Assembly: GCA_949320185.1 (NCBI GenBank)
Contig: CASGHK010000052.1
Span: 1-40,051, forward strand
Length of the DNA stretch: 40,051 nucleotides
Direction of reading: 5' to 3'
Source of the DNA: an uncultured Methanomicrobiales archaeon
GTDB lineage: Archaea; Halobacteriota; Methanomicrobia; Methanomicrobiales; Methanospirillaceae
Part shown: piece by piece, positions 1 to 7,325 of the stretch
Position numbering within the stretch: position 1 is the first letter of the stretch
Layout of the letters: the number at the start of each line of letters is the position of its first letter
The notes under the pieces: model-generated
Told to the model about the DNA's origin: nothing
Seen by the model: the letters and a program-made list of their open reading frames with translations, nothing else
The model's database searches: none
Position numbers and translations under genes: made by a program

Positions 1-29
1 GCGATAGAAATGAATTTGCAGGTATTTTT

Positions 30-656
30 GTGTGTGCCGAATATTCGATTGAGGACATCGATCCCGTTGATCGAGGGGATTGGCAGTATGTGATTCCTGT
101 CGGCAAGTCGCCGTACGGAATCTATCGACAGGCGGTGATCAAAGGGGACGCGAGGCGAGAACGGCGCGCCTCGCTCATCATCACCGTGCTGATGAACTGG
201 GACAGTGATGGGCACAAGAAAAAACAGGGGATTCCTGGATTACGGTGGTCCGAACTCATCGATCGAGTCGTGCCTTCAGGATTTGACCACCCGACCAGTG
301 CGGATCGGGTCATACAGGGGCTGGTCAAATACGGGGTCATCAAGCGCATTGAAAAACACGTGACCCGGAACCAGATGCAAACCTACTACTCGATCGATGA
401 TGGAGCCGCTTTTGCTTCTGCAGTCAGTCCTTCGTTTGTTGAGCAGGTACCCCATCGTTTCAATGAGAAAGAACATCGGGTGATCGGTGATACGTACCGA
501 TTGTATGTCCAGGCTGAAGCGGGGCGCCGGGTGATGGAACGGAATAATCTAACCGCGGAATGGGTTGCCGAATGTGAAAAACTCGCCCTCGAGCCAGTGA
601 TCACGCAGAACATGTGGGCTGCGGCCAGGGATCGTGACGACGAGGACGGCGACTAA
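30..656 (+). CDS. Hypothetical protein, possible winged-helix DNA-binding protein
   Basis: I do not recognise the family of this 208-residue soluble protein. Residues about 45-125 alternate short helices with a basic, strand-turn-strand-like end (GVIKRIEKHVTRNQMQTYYSI), which would fit a winged helix, but this is an impression of pattern only. The start is taken as GTG at 30, six bases after an AGGT that could serve as ribosome binding site. The frame is open to the left edge of the window, so the real start may lie outside. Base composition is clearly lower in GC than most of the window, as in the convergent recombinase gene next door, so both may belong to an acquired element. No signal peptide or membrane segment is seen. 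Confidence 0.6.
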   Translation: MCAEYSIEDIDPVDRGDWQYVIPVGKSPYGIYRQAVIKGDARRERRASLIITVLMNWDSDGHKKKQGIPGLRWSELIDRVVPSGFDHPTSADRVIQGLVKYGVIKRIEKHVTRNQMQTYYSIDDGAAFASAVSPSFVEQVPHRFNEKEHRVIGDTYRLYVQAEAGRRVMERNNLTAEWVAECEKLALEPVITQNMWAAARDRDDEDGD

Positions 657-717
657 CCGCCCAATGGGGACCACCGATTCCGCTCTATATGGTACACGCC
701 TGAAAGAGAGTGAGAGG

Positions 718-1950
718 TCATCCCGCCCGCGCCTGCAAACGCCGCACCGCGTCTTCACACGCCGACCGGAACTCGGGATCTGACCATATCTGCTCCATCG
801 CGCTCTTCTTCTCTTCGACAGCTTCAGCCGTCAACTCCAGCCCACAGGGACAGAACCGATCCGTCGGCGCGTTGATCCTGAAGCATCGCGGGCACTGTCG
901 CGGTTCCAGGCCCGCCCGTGAGCGCTTCTTCGTCGGCGGTTCGATACCGGCCATCCGTGCCATCTCGTTTTCTACGTCAGCATCAGCGAGATGCAGGTAG
1001 GTGCCCATCATCTTCGTTGACAGGCTACCCCATGCGATCTTCTTGATGATGGATTCGTTCGTGCCGGCCTTCACGAGATTCGTGATACGCGAGTGCCGGA
1101 GCAGGTGCGGTGTGACGTGCTTCTCGATGCCTGCGCGCTTGGCGATCTTCTTGAGCTGCTTGGTGATGCCGGCATACTGGAGTTGCCGGTGCTGACCTTC
1201 GGTCAGGAAGACGTACCCGTCTTCGGCGAACGAGACGGGGTAGTCATTGCGCCACTGCACGAGATAGGGTCGGGCCATGATGATCGGGATCGTGCGCGGC
1301 TTCTTCGTCTTGAACGAGACGGTAATCGAGCAGTGCCATTCAGAAAACTTCACCTGTCCCCATCGAAGAGTGGCGAGCTCGCCGATGCGGAACGCGCCTT
1401 CGTAGAGAACGGACACGATCGCCCGGTCGCGCGAGTTGGTGCACGCCTCGATCATGGCGCGCACCTCGTCGGGGCTTAACATCATTTCGGCCGTCTTGGT
1501 TGCGCCATCGTACGCCGCCGTTCGTATCTTTCGGACCTTTTCAACACGTATCTCGGGCGCATAGCCGTTCTCGTGGAGCCACGTCGCGAACCGCTTCATG
1601 AAGTTCTTGTAATCAGCCATCGTGTTCGCCGTGTACCGCGGTGACCCATCGCCCTTCGTCGCCATGTCGAGCTCGTCCATTCCGGCGAAGATCGCAGGAG
1701 TCGTCAGGTTGGAAAACGGGCCGACGAATTGCCGCCACCCGATCAGGGTATACGCGATTTTGAATGCGCGGTCATTTGAGATGTGCGCCGTGGCCCGTGC
1801 CTCTGCGATGAACTCTCGAATAAGGTCCGCGTCGGTCGGAGTGATACGGCCGTCGGCGAGCGCCTTGTCGATGCTGTGGTTCATGTAGGTTCGAGCCTGT
1901 TCGCTCGTCTTGTGGAACCGGGAAACGGGTGCTGTCGCCGCCAAGCTCAT
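718..1950 (-). CDS. Tyrosine recombinase/integrase with C-terminal zinc ribbon
   Basis: This 410-residue protein should cut and rejoin DNA at specific sites, as phage and plasmid integrases do. A helical core-binding domain covers about residues 20-140 and the catalytic domain about 158-335. The catalytic set is visible: Arg188 (AFRIGEL), Lys near 214-217, His282 and Arg285 (HLLRH), Trp307 in the second His/Trp position, and the nucleophile Tyr318 (MMGTYLH). After it comes a zinc ribbon with Cys353, Cys356, Cys367 and Cys369, then a short helical tail. A TATA box about 26 bases upstream of ATG 1950 supports this start and a leaderless message. No tRNA or clear attachment site is visible, so the bounds of the presumed element are unknown. 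The catalytic set is complete, so it looks functional. Confidence 0.93.
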   Translation of the reverse strand: MSLAATAPVSRFHKTSEQARTYMNHSIDKALADGRITPTDADLIREFIAEARATAHISNDRAFKIAYTLIGWRQFVGPFSNLTTPAIFAGMDELDMATKGDGSPRYTANTMADYKNFMKRFATWLHENGYAPEIRVEKVRKIRTAAYDGATKTAEMMLSPDEVRAMIEACTNSRDRAIVSVLYEGAFRIGELATLRWGQVKFSEWHCSITVSFKTKKPRTIPIIMARPYLVQWRNDYPVSFAEDGYVFLTEGQHRQLQYAGITKQLKKIAKRAGIEKHVTPHLLRHSRITNLVKAGTNESIIKKIAWGSLSTKMMGTYLHLADADVENEMARMAGIEPPTKKRSRAGLEPRQCPRCFRINAPTDRFCPCGLELTAEAVEEKKSAMEQIWSDPEFRSACEDAVRRLQARAG

Positions 1951-1957
1951 GCCAGAA

Positions 1958-1996
1958 AATTGGCGTCAGAGTATTTAAAGAATTGTCAGAGATTCT
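1958..1996 (-). promoter_or_regulatory. Recombinase promoter with flanking repeats
   Basis: The box TTTAAATA (1972-1979, minus strand) sits 22-29 bases ahead of ATG 1950. On the plus strand it is flanked by two copies of a split motif: AATTG-GCG-TCAGAG at 1958-1971 and AATTG-TCAGAG at 1981-1991. The second copy also lies in a small inverted repeat, AGAAT/ATTCT. These could be operator half-sites for an element-encoded regulator. The repeats are seen; the role is inferred. Confidence 0.5.
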
Positions 1997-2390
1997 AACC
2001 TTCTGTGTAGAATTCCGGCCCTGGCCTCTTATCTCTTTGTTCAAATTCACGCTTTTTTCTCGCGCCAGAGCGTACAAACCGTGACGGTGGCCGTTCCTGC
2101 ATTCATGATACGGCACTCCAAGGTCCGGGTGTCTTCCGCCCTTCGTCCCAGGGCAGTCCGACCGTCGGAGGTTCACCACGGATCTCACTCTGCGAGGGGG
2201 TTGGGCATTCGACCACACTACCTCCGTGACGGACTGATTAGATAGGGGAACCGATCTGTCGCTCGTGCAGTCATTGATGCCATATTCGCATTCTTGCATC
2301 GACAGGGGGTGATACCCGGCATCCGTCGGGGACACAGGGAGGTGCGATCGCTCCAGTGTCTGGTATCGTATATCAATAACGCTTGGCAAT

Positions 2391-2399
2391 AATATTTAT
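2391..2399 (+). promoter_or_regulatory. TATA box of the β-helix gene
   Basis: AATATTTAT at 2391-2399 predicts a transcript start near 2421, which puts the GTG at 2415 outside the message and supports ATG 2433 as start. ATATCAAT at 2370-2377, upstream of the box, recurs in opposite orientation near the NHL-protein promoter. Confidence 0.5.
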
Positions 2400-2432
2400 C
2401 TCGATATTTTCTCTGTGTTCAATGGTAGAACT

Positions 2433-3530
2433 ATGCGAAAGATGAAATTGTATCTGTTTGTAGTGGTCATGGCCTTCATGCTTACCACTCCCAGTGTCCT
2501 GGCTGCTGAGCTCCCAGGGGCTGCTAGTAACGATGCCTCCTCCTCACCAGCTTTCGATATCAGTGTCCGTGCGACCCTGGTCCCATTCAACTACTACCAG
2601 ATCACTGGTTGCCGGGTGATCACCAAGCCGGGCACCTACTACGTTACCAGGGATCTCGTGAACGTCCGATGCCCGATCGCCATCGACGTCCGGTGCTCGA
2701 ATGTCGCGATCGTGGGGAACAATCACCTGATCGACGGGATCGACAGCTCGAGCTCAACGGGTATCAGAGTTGGGAGCACATCGGGCGGGACGTACCTGTC
2801 GAATGTCCAGGTGCGGAACCTCCGGCTCACCGACTGGGGCACCGGTCTTTCTGTTGTGAGGACGAAGAGCGTGAGGATCACGAGCGTCCAGTCCAAGAGC
2901 AACCGCTACGACGGTATATCGGTCTCCTTCGGGTCGAGCCCGGTGGCGATCAGCAGCTGCACTGTTGAATCGAACGGGGGCGCCGGCATCGGCGTATCGG
3001 ACAACTGTCAGGTGACGATCTCATCGAGCCGTGTGGCCTCGAATCTCGGGAATGGAATCGAGGCTGAAACCTCGTCCGTCTCGGTCAGCGGCAGCACGAT
3101 CCAGGGAAACAAGAAGACCGGGATCGATTATGCGCGATGCGGAGGGACGGTCTCGAAAAACCTGATCAACGCCAATGGGAAAGATGGGATCAGCGAGCGG
3201 TATGATTCGTACCCCCACACCATCACCGGCAACCGGATCACCAACAACAAGGACACCGGAGTCGCCGGCACGTACTCGGCGCTCACCATCTACAACAATT
3301 ACTTCTATAACAATGTCAATTCGGGCTACCAGTCGGGGACGCTCAGCGTCTCGAAGAGGGCCGGCCCGAACATCGTCGGTGGACCATACATCGGCGGCAA
3401 CTTCTGGGGCCAACCCAACGGTAAGGGTTTCTCGCAGATCACACCCGACGTGAACCACGATGGGTTCTGCGATAAGCCCTACACAGCACTCGGCGCCGTG
3501 GACAAGCTACCGCTCCACAAGTACCCCTGA
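2433..3530 (+). CDS. Secreted right-handed β-helix (NosD-like) protein
   Basis: This 365-residue exported protein starts with a Sec signal peptide (basic MRKMK, then a hydrophobic stretch ending TTPSVLAAE). It continues with an ITxPGxYYVTxDL lead-in (about 58-80) typical of NosD/PbH1 proteins, then a series of 20-25-residue β-helix rungs with repeating N-G-I and S-x-V patterns up to about 300. The C-terminal block has GPNIVGGPYIGGNFW, a D-x-N-x-DGFCD calcium-site-like motif and DKLPL; the same block recurs in the proteins at 18178 and 34906. Such folds bind or cut polysaccharides or serve as surface-layer proteins; no catalytic residue can be named. Start ATG 2433 was chosen from the TATA position and the signal peptide. 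It is a single gene ending in a T-tract. Confidence 0.85.
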   Translation: MRKMKLYLFVVVMAFMLTTPSVLAAELPGAASNDASSSPAFDISVRATLVPFNYYQITGCRVITKPGTYYVTRDLVNVRCPIAIDVRCSNVAIVGNNHLIDGIDSSSSTGIRVGSTSGGTYLSNVQVRNLRLTDWGTGLSVVRTKSVRITSVQSKSNRYDGISVSFGSSPVAISSCTVESNGGAGIGVSDNCQVTISSSRVASNLGNGIEAETSSVSVSGSTIQGNKKTGIDYARCGGTVSKNLINANGKDGISERYDSYPHTITGNRITNNKDTGVAGTYSALTIYNNYFYNNVNSGYQSGTLSVSKRAGPNIVGGPYIGGNFWGQPNGKGFSQITPDVNHDGFCDKPYTALGAVDKLPLHKYP

Positions 3531-3542
3531 TCTCCTCTCACC

Positions 3543-3549
3543 TTTTTTT
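3543..3549 (+). terminator. T-tract terminator of the β-helix gene
   Basis: Seven T residues begin 13 bases after the TGA stop. Archaeal polymerases stop at T-runs without needing a hairpin. Confidence 0.55.
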
Positions 3550-3605
3550 CAAGGATCGTAACGGACTTCGACGATTGCACTGCCTGGCCAGTCCTCCATT
3601 GAAAT

Positions 3606-3631
3606 GCAATCAGGCTCCGCAATCAGGCTCC
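3606..3631. repeat. Perfect 13-bp tandem duplication
   Basis: GCAATCAGGCTCC occurs twice back to back (3606-3618 and 3619-3631) in the convergent intergenic region. It looks like a replication-slippage duplication; 13 bp would shift any reading frame through it. Confidence 0.85.
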
Positions 3632-3808
3632 TCATGATACCCTGATAGACCATCCCCATGAAGGTGTTCTGCGAACGCCCTGTTCTGACCTTTTCCCATT
3701 CCCTCGAGCAAAGGATGCCGCTGCTTTCCTGGGAGGGGCCCGGGGGCACCCCTGCCATCGTCCCCTCTGCTACCAACGATGTGTCACGGTGTTGACGTGG
3801 GGGGAGCC

Positions 3809-3817
3809 AAAAAAAAA
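3809..3817 (-). terminator. T9 terminator of the LSm–L37e–purF operon
   Basis: Nine consecutive T residues on the minus strand begin about 24 bases after the purF stop, preceded by a short CCGG/CCGG pairing. This is the strongest T-tract noticed in the window. Confidence 0.65.
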
Positions 3818-3840
3818 CGAGATTCCGGTGGGGATGCCGG

Positions 3841-5268
3841 TCATTTTGTAGTACTGAAGGTATCGAGATTGAGCTGGACGGTGACGTCGAGGAACTCGAT
3901 ATCCCGTGACCGGGCATCTTCACCGTCGATCGGGAGGGGATAGCACCCGGTCAGGCAGCCCGTGCAGAGGTTCTCGAAGTCGTGCCCGATCGCGGCTACG
4001 AGCGCCTCGAGCGAGACGTAGTGGAGGGAGGTGGCCGTTATCGAGGCGCAGACCTGGTCCTCCTCCTGGCCCGAGGCGATCAGCTCTGTTCGCGTCGGCA
4101 TGTCCACACCCAGGTAGCAGGGCGCCTGTATTGGCGGTGACCCGATCCGCATGTGGATCTCCCGTGCGCCGGCATCCCGGATCATCTGGATGATCCGGCG
4201 CGAAGTGGTGCCCCGGACGATCGAGTCGTCGATCAGCACGATCGACCGGTCCTGGAGGTGCTTTCTGATCGGGTTCATCTTGATCCGCACGGCCTGCTCG
4301 CGGGCGGCCTGCGTCGGCATGATGAAGGTCCTGCCCATGTAGCGGTTCTTGATCAGGCTCTCCACGAAGGGGAGCTCCGAGACCTCGGCGTGCCCGACTG
4401 CGTAGGCGGTGCCCGAGTCGGGTACCGGGCAGACGGCGTCCGCCCTGACGGGGGCCTCCTCGTGGAGCTTCTGGCCGATCATCCGGCGAACATCGTACAC
4501 GAGCACCCCATCGATGACTGAATCGGCCCGTGCAAAGTACACGTACTCGAAGATGCAGTGGGCCTTGCGGTCCACCTTCGTGATCTGGGTCGACCTCACC
4601 TCCTCCAGGTCGATCGTGATCAGCTCACCGGGCCGGACATCGCGCACGAGGCTGCCCGAGAGGGCGTCGATCGCCACCGACTCCGAGGCGATGATGTGGC
4701 CCCCGGGCGTCTTACCGAGACAGAGGGGCTTGATCCCGAGCGGGTCACGGAACCCGTAGACGGCGCCGTCGTAGGCCATCACCACCGAGTACGAGCCGCG
4801 GATGCGGGTCATGCAGAGCCGGACGGCGTCCTCGATCGAGCCCGATCGGCGGAGCTCGTCGGCAATCAGCGCCGCGATCACCTCGGTGTCGGTGGTCGTA
4901 CAGAAGAAATGGCCAGCTTTTTCGAACGACTCACGGAGCTCGCGGGTGTTGACCAGATTGCCATTATGGGCGATGGCGAAGCCCTTGCCCATGAACTGGA
5001 AGTTGAACGGCTGGATGTTCTCCGGCGTGTTCGCACCGGTGGTCGGGTACCGCACGTGGCCGACACCGATCTTACCCGTGAGGGTGTTTAAGATCTTGGT
5101 GTCGAACACCTCGGCGACGAGCCCCTGGGCCTTGTGCTTGTGGAGCTGGTCTCCGTCAAAAACAGATATCCCCGCGCTCTCCTGACCCCGGTGCTGGAGT
5201 GCATACAGGGCGTAGTAGAGCGGGAGAGAGACACCGCCGACATCGACGATGCCAACGATTCCGCACAT
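3841..5268 (-). CDS. purF: Amidophosphoribosyltransferase
   Basis: PurF makes 5-phosphoribosylamine from PRPP and glutamine, the committed step of purine synthesis. The start MCGIVGIVDV places the nucleophile Cys2 straight after Met, without a propeptide. The glutaminase domain (about 1-230) has the ALQHRGQESAGI signature, and the phosphoribosyltransferase domain carries the PRPP loop VLIDDSIVRGTTSRR. Cysteines at HCIFEYVYFAR, APCYLG and LCTGCLTGC match the positions that hold a 4Fe-4S cluster in Bacillus-type PurF. The 475-residue length is normal. It follows rpl37e after 6 bases and is last in the LSm–L37e–purF operon; purM and purE lie elsewhere in the window. Confidence 0.97.
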   Translation of the reverse strand: MCGIVGIVDVGGVSLPLYYALYALQHRGQESAGISVFDGDQLHKHKAQGLVAEVFDTKILNTLTGKIGVGHVRYPTTGANTPENIQPFNFQFMGKGFAIAHNGNLVNTRELRESFEKAGHFFCTTTDTEVIAALIADELRRSGSIEDAVRLCMTRIRGSYSVVMAYDGAVYGFRDPLGIKPLCLGKTPGGHIIASESVAIDALSGSLVRDVRPGELITIDLEEVRSTQITKVDRKAHCIFEYVYFARADSVIDGVLVYDVRRMIGQKLHEEAPVRADAVCPVPDSGTAYAVGHAEVSELPFVESLIKNRYMGRTFIMPTQAAREQAVRIKMNPIRKHLQDRSIVLIDDSIVRGTTSRRIIQMIRDAGAREIHMRIGSPPIQAPCYLGVDMPTRTELIASGQEEDQVCASITATSLHYVSLEALVAAIGHDFENLCTGCLTGCYPLPIDGEDARSRDIEFLDVTVQLNLDTFSTTK

Positions 5269-5274
5269 CGAAGG

Positions 5275-5457
5275 TCAGTGCGTCGGTACTTTTGGCCGCT
5301 TCGAGGTCCAGTCGTAGCTGCGCATCCGGCTCGAACGGCCGAACCCGCACTTCGAACATACTTTGTGCCTGAGGTGGAACGAGATCGATCCGCACCGCCG
5401 GCAGGCGATGTGGCTCTGCTTGTTCCGCTTCCCCATTGATGGTGTGCCTTTGGACAT
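5275..5457 (-). CDS. rpl37e: Large ribosomal subunit protein L37e
   Basis: A 60-residue zinc-binding protein of the large ribosomal subunit, restricted to archaea and eukaryotes. The two cysteine pairs CRRCG and CSKCG lie at about residues 19-22 and 34-37, in a strongly basic chain ending in [11 protein letters not shown] 5457 is supported by a GGAGG seven bases upstream; MGKRNK at residue 8 is an alternative start. The gene lies 11 bases after LSm, an association conserved in archaea. Confidence 0.97.
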   Translation of the reverse strand: MSKGTPSMGKRNKQSHIACRRCGSISFHLRHKVCSKCGFGRSSRMRSYDWTSKRPKVPTH

Positions 5458-5468
5458 GCAAATCCTCC

Positions 5469-5699
5469 CTATACATTCTGTGACGGCGAGATGTAGATCA
5501 CGTTGTCGCCGCGGACGATCAGCGTACCGATCCGGGTGGGCGTACCATCCGTCACCTCCTCGGCCTGGTCGAGGACGAGGTTCATGTGCACGTCGTATCC
5601 CTGCAGTACTCCGCGCAGCTCGCGATCGCCCTTCAGCGAGACGATCACGGGTTCGCGGTTCAGTACCTGGTCAAGTATATCCAGCGGCCTCTTCGACAT
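5469..5699 (-). CDS. Sm-like RNA-binding protein (LSm/SmAP)
   Basis: A 76-residue Sm-fold protein expected to form a heptameric ring binding U-rich RNA. Sm1 is visible in [37 protein letters not shown] (the D-x-HMN RNA-binding loop) and Sm2 in [15 protein letters not shown] (the IRGDNV-type motif). The frame runs 19 codons further upstream, but the TATA box at 5746-5752 predicts transcription from about 5723, so only ATG 5699 can be used; a purine-rich GGTGGATCGAGG lies ahead of it. It is the first gene of the operon with rpl37e and purF. Confidence 0.96.
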   Translation of the reverse strand: MSKRPLDILDQVLNREPVIVSLKGDRELRGVLQGYDVHMNLVLDQAEEVTDGTPTRIGTLIVRGDNVIYISPSQNV

Positions 5700-5745
5700 C
5701 TCTCTTCCTCGATCCACCTGGAGTACTGTATGTGAGCGAGCGCGG

Positions 5746-5752
5746 TATTTAA
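5746..5752 (-). promoter_or_regulatory. TATA box of the LSm–L37e–purF operon
   Basis: TTAAATA on the minus strand gives a predicted start near 5723 and a 24-base leader before the LSm ATG. Confidence 0.55.
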
Positions 5753-5778
5753 CCATAGCGTAGAAGCCACCAACACGG

Positions 5779-5801
5779 TATTTATGGCGGAATCACGCCA
5801 T
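5779..5801 (+). promoter_or_regulatory. TATA box plus inverted repeat of the PUA gene
   Basis: TATTTAT (5779-5785) is followed by a perfect inverted repeat, ATGGCG-6 nt-CGCCAT (5784-5801), lying between the TATA box and the predicted start near 5808. A protein bound there would block initiation. The repeat is directly seen; the operator role is inference. Confidence 0.5.
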
Positions 5802-5810
5802 AGATGACCG

Positions 5811-6308
5811 ATGGCGCCGATAACGATCAGGAAACGGCATACCGTCAGGAAAGGAGATGCGGCCGAACTCGTACGCCGGCTCGGCGAGGAGCTCGGCGAG
5901 GAGGCGAGTATCTTCGCGGCCGACCGGATCGAGGTGGCCGAGACGGGGGGGCCGTTTCGCCTCTACCTGCTCGACAGGCGCCCACTGCTCTTCGAGAGGG
6001 ACGGGGTCCTCTTTCCAACGCTCCATGGGGCGATCGCCCGCCCCTTCTCTGCCCGCCGGGTGACGGTCGACATGGGAGCCGTCCGCTTCGTCGTGAACGG
6101 GGCCGATATCATGCGGCCGGGGATCGTCTCGGTAACGGACGACGTCCTGGCGGACCACCCGGTGCTCGTCGTCGAAGAGCGGCACGGCAAACCGCTCGCA
6201 GTCTGCATCGCACGATTGGACGCGACAGCGATGCGCGCAGAGGCCGCCGGGAAAGTCTGCAAGAATATCCACCACGTGGGCGACGAGATCTGGAGCCTCG
6301 AGGTCTGA
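5811..6308 (+). CDS. PUA-domain RNA-binding protein (MCT-1/Tma20-like)
   Basis: A 165-residue protein with an N-terminal DUF1947-like region (about 1-75) and a C-terminal PUA domain (about 78-160). The PUA signature is seen in RRVTVDMGAVRFVVNGADIMRPGIVSV and the closing strand KNIHHVGDEIWSLEV. The family includes archaeal relatives of MCT-1/Tma20, which bind ribosome-associated RNA; the precise job in archaea is not settled. ATG 5811 is three bases from the predicted transcription start, so the message is nearly leaderless. It diverges from LSm and precedes sepF. Confidence 0.87.
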   Translation: MAPITIRKRHTVRKGDAAELVRRLGEELGEEASIFAADRIEVAETGGPFRLYLLDRRPLLFERDGVLFPTLHGAIARPFSARRVTVDMGAVRFVVNGADIMRPGIVSVTDDVLADHPVLVVEERHGKPLAVCIARLDATAMRAEAAGKVCKNIHHVGDEIWSLEV

Positions 6309-6354
6309 TCGGAGAAAGGAATACTTAAATACGCATGGAGGAGAGATTTTGGGT

Positions 6355-6735
6355 ATGGCTTCCAAGATTCTCGACTCTCTCCTGGGCAAGAGCGCCGTTC
6401 CGAAAGAGGACGATTATATGGAACTCGACCTCTCGGCGTTCGAGTCGCAGTCCCCGGACGACGAACCGGCATCGTGTTACGTCAAGATCGCCAATATCTC
6501 GAGTCTGAAGGACACCCCGAAGATCAAGGACGAGATCTATAACGGGAACATCGTGATCGCGGAGATCTCCCAGCTGAAGCTGGACAAGATCACCTCAGAG
6601 CGCGTCCTCAAGGACCTGAAAGAGGTCGCGAAGGACGTGAACGGCGACATCGTCGGTCTGGGCGACCAGCGGTACATCGTCATCACGCCCCAGTCGATCA
6701 AGATCTCGCGCGAGAAGATCGTCGGAGGATTTTAG
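6355..6735 (+). CDS. sepF: Archaeal SepF cell-division protein
   Basis: A 126-residue DUF552 protein. Archaeal SepF anchors FtsZ to the membrane at the division site. The first residues (MASKILDSLLG) form the short amphipathic helix that binds membrane; an acidic linker (about 20-38) follows, then the SepF core from YVKIANISSL to the end, with VNGDIVGLGDQRYIVITP matching the conserved glycine-rich region. ATG 6355 is preceded by GGAGGAG about 11 bases upstream; a TTG six bases earlier is possible but less likely. CTTAAATA at 6324-6331 is a likely TATA box. The stop overlaps the next gene by one base, so the two are probably co-translated. No ftsZ is in the window. Confidence 0.92.
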   Translation: MASKILDSLLGKSAVPKEDDYMELDLSAFESQSPDDEPASCYVKIANISSLKDTPKIKDEIYNGNIVIAEISQLKLDKITSERVLKDLKEVAKDVNGDIVGLGDQRYIVITPQSIKISREKIVGGF

Positions 6736-7292
6736 TGGAAGAGGGTGCCGCAGGAGGTCGGCGTGCGGTCGTGAATGGGCCGTGCGCCACCTGCGGCGAA
6801 GAGGTCGAGTATATCTATCAGACCGAGACGATCCCATACTTCTCCGATATCCTGATCGTCTCGGCCGCCTGTCCCGCCTGCGGGTACCGGTATACCAATA
6901 CCCAGATGCTCCAGGAGTCGGAGCCTGTCCGTTTCACATTCTCTGTCCTATCATCCGAGGACCTCTCGGTCCGCGTTGTCCGCTCGATGAGCGCAATCCT
7001 GCGGATCCCCGAGCTCGGCGTCGAGATCGACCCGGGGCCCGCGTGCGAGGGCTTCGTCACCAACGTCGAGGGGGTGCTCGATCGAATCCTCTCGGTCGTC
7101 GAGGGCGTCCTCGTCTGGGCGGATGGAGAGGAGCGGGTTCGGGCGGAGATCCTGAAAGGAGAGATCGACGGAGTGAAGGAGGGAGAGTTCCCCGTCACGC
7201 TGATCATCGAGGACCCGACCGGGAACTCGGCGATCGTCTCCGATCGGGCGATGAAGGAGCCTTTTGCCCCCGACGACAGGTGCGGGGCGTAA
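6735..7292 (+). CDS. ZPR1-type zinc-finger protein
   Basis: A 185-residue protein with one ZPR1 module. The four-cysteine zinc finger is CATC (about 17-20) and CPAC (about 46-49), followed by the β-rich ZPR1 core with SVRVVRSMSAILRIPELGVEIDPGPACEGFVTNVEG. In eukaryotes ZPR1 binds translation factor eEF1A; the archaeal role is less clear and is inferred. It starts with GTG at 6735, sharing one base with the sepF stop. It ends convergently with purM. Confidence 0.88.
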   Translation: MEEGAAGGRRAVVNGPCATCGEEVEYIYQTETIPYFSDILIVSAACPACGYRYTNTQMLQESEPVRFTFSVLSSEDLSVRVVRSMSAILRIPELGVEIDPGPACEGFVTNVEGVLDRILSVVEGVLVWADGEERVRAEILKGEIDGVKEGEFPVTLIIEDPTGNSAIVSDRAMKEPFAPDDRCGA

Positions 7293-7325
7293 CAGGCGCG
7301 CGCCCCGTCGGCAATTTTTCCACTT

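Larger units (their letters stand above)
1951..2432. other. Intergenic region between recombinase and β-helix gene
   Basis: About 480 bases without a supportable gene. A minus-strand open frame crosses it but has no recognisable domain and overlaps the recombinase. The region contains the recombinase promoter at its left end and the β-helix gene promoter at its right end. I looked for a tRNA or attachment-site repeat and saw none; a GTTCAAAT sequence near 2040 is not flanked by a pairing stem. Confidence 0.6.
3531..3840. other. Convergent intergenic region between β-helix gene and purF
   Basis: About 310 bases holding two terminator T-tracts (one for each strand) and a 13-bp tandem repeat. 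A minus-strand open frame of about 90 codons crosses it, but it runs out of purF in another frame and has no recognisable domain, so I do not call it a gene. Confidence 0.6.

Noticed and set aside
2035-2060. Possible tRNA TΨC arm (GTTCAAAT) as integration target
   Set aside because: The bases on each side do not pair and no other tRNA part is present.
1772-2389. A 205-codon minus-strand frame across the recombinase 5' end and the intergenic region
   Set aside because: It overlaps the well-supported recombinase in another frame and shows no domain or signal peptide.
3549-3923. A 124-codon minus-strand frame overlapping the purF 3' end
   Set aside because: No recognisable domain, it begins inside purF, and a 13-bp tandem duplication lies in it; I only note it as possible debris.
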